Below, in pieces: positions 5,033 through 5,519 of a DNA stretch of 5,519 nucleotides. The position numbers were made by a program, and so were the translations under genes. How positions within the stretch are numbered: position 1 is the first letter of the stretch; each line of letters starts with the position of its first letter. The DNA comes from Victivallales bacterium (GTDB taxonomy: Bacteria; Verrucomicrobiota; Lentisphaeria; Oligosphaerales; Lenti-02). The notes beneath the pieces were generated by a model. It did no database searches and was not told the DNA's origin. It worked only from the letters and a program-made list of their open reading frames with translations. The stretch lies in NCBI GenBank assembly GCA_018648945.1, contig JABGQJ010000534.1, positions 1 through 5,519 on the forward strand, given 5' to 3'.

Positions 5033-5519
5033 ATGAGCAGTCCCCTGGCCTTCAAGCCCAACTACGACGAAGCCAGCGAGCGCTGGCTCGCCTTCTGGGA
5101 ACACGAGCTGATCGACCGGCCCTGCTGTGTGATCACCGCTGGCAAGGAGAACGTGGGGCCACTGCCGCCGGCACCGCCCTACATGAGCGGTGCCCGCGAG
5201 GAGTTTGGCCCAATCATCGATGCCCTTCTCGCCCGTGCCGAAGCCACGTGGTGGGGCGGCGAGGCCATGCCCAACTACACCCCGAGCTTTGGGCCGGACA
5301 TGTTCTCCGCTTGGCTCGGCGCCGATCTGGAGTTCGACAAGGAGAACTACGGCACGAATTGGGTCGTGCCGACCATCAACGACTGGGCCACCGACCTGCC
5401 CCTGGCCGTGGCCGAGGACAGTCCGTGGTGGCAGCGCATGCTGGCTTTCTGCAAGGCTCTTGGCGATGCCTTCGAGGGCAAGATGCTGGTCGCCCACCTC
5501 GACCTGCACAGCAACATGG
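5033..5519 (+). CDS. Uroporphyrinogen-decarboxylase-like (URO-D/MtaA superfamily) protein, 3' partial
   Basis: 162 codons are visible from ATG 5033 and the frame runs off the right edge. Features are an early Trp-rich stretch (ERWLAFWEHE, 16-25) followed by DRP (28-30), many aromatic residues (TWW, PWW), a PNYTPSFGPDMFSAWLG region (80-96) and VAHLDLHSNM at the edge. I recognise this as the N-terminal part of divergent proteins usually annotated as uroporphyrinogen decarboxylase-like. They are related to the MtaA/CmuA corrinoid methyltransferases, and their function is mostly unknown. The arginine-rich N-terminal signature of true heme-pathway HemE (around RQAGRYLPEY) is absent, so this should not be called hemE. 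A 309-base gap and its own candidate promoter suggest it is outside the biosynthetic operon. The call rests on memory of family patterns and on a partial sequence. Confidence 0.65.
   Translation, partial: MSSPLAFKPNYDEASERWLAFWEHELIDRPCCVITAGKENVGPLPPAPPYMSGAREEFGPIIDALLARAEATWWGGEAMPNYTPSFGPDMFSAWLGADLEFDKENYGTNWVVPTINDWATDLPLAVAEDSPWWQRMLAFCKALGDAFEGKMLVAHLDLHSNM

Noticed and set aside
4988..5509. Minus-strand frame continuing upstream from the fragment at 4832-4987
   Set aside because: From 5033 on it is antisense to the well-supported decarboxylase-like gene, so the long frame as a whole is not accepted as a gene.
1..5519. CRISPR array, tRNA or rRNA genes, insertion sequence ends
   Set aside because: I saw no regularly spaced short repeats, no tRNA-like cloverleaf sequence, and no terminal inverted repeats with target duplications. 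The only large repeats are the paralogous glycosyltransferases.

Overview
The window comes from a bacterial genome rich in G+C, with strong G/C preference at third codon positions and clear Shine-Dalgarno sites. It carries the downstream end of a nonribosomal peptide synthetase (NRPS) gene cluster and then the start of an apparently unrelated gene. All five genes are on the plus strand. I cannot name the organism. The last gene belongs to a divergent uroporphyrinogen-decarboxylase-like group that I associate with Planctomycetes, Armatimonadetes, Lentisphaerae and similar environmental bacteria, but this is a weak pointer.

Layout: (1) 1-1167, the C-terminal end of an NRPS, cut by the left edge: last motif of an adenylation domain, a carrier-protein domain and a type I thioesterase. 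(2) 1172-2002, an Sfp-type 4'-phosphopantetheinyl transferase starting 4 bases after the NRPS stop. (3) 2043-3389 and (4) 3416-4723, two tandem paralogous family-1-type (MGT/CrtX-like) glycosyltransferases, each with its own ribosome binding site. (5) A 309-base intergenic region with palindromes, a candidate promoter and a coding-like minus-strand fragment. (6) 5033-5519, the 5' part of a uroporphyrinogen-decarboxylase-like gene cut by the right edge.

The first four genes look like one transcription unit. The transferase would load phosphopantetheine onto the NRPS carrier domains, the thioesterase would release the finished peptide, and the two glycosyltransferases would probably decorate it, so the inferred product is a glycosylated nonribosomal peptide or lipopeptide. 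The most informative observation is the mosaic relation of the two glycosyltransferases. They are colinear over 430 codons without a gap, but about 49% identical in the N-terminal (acceptor) part and about 80% in the C-terminal (sugar-donor) part. The jump falls where a 39-base perfect repeat begins, and a 67-base perfect repeat lies further down. This suggests one shared sugar donor with two different acceptors, and patchy gene conversion between the copies. The transferase is also odd: Ser replaces the usual His of its CoA-binding motif.
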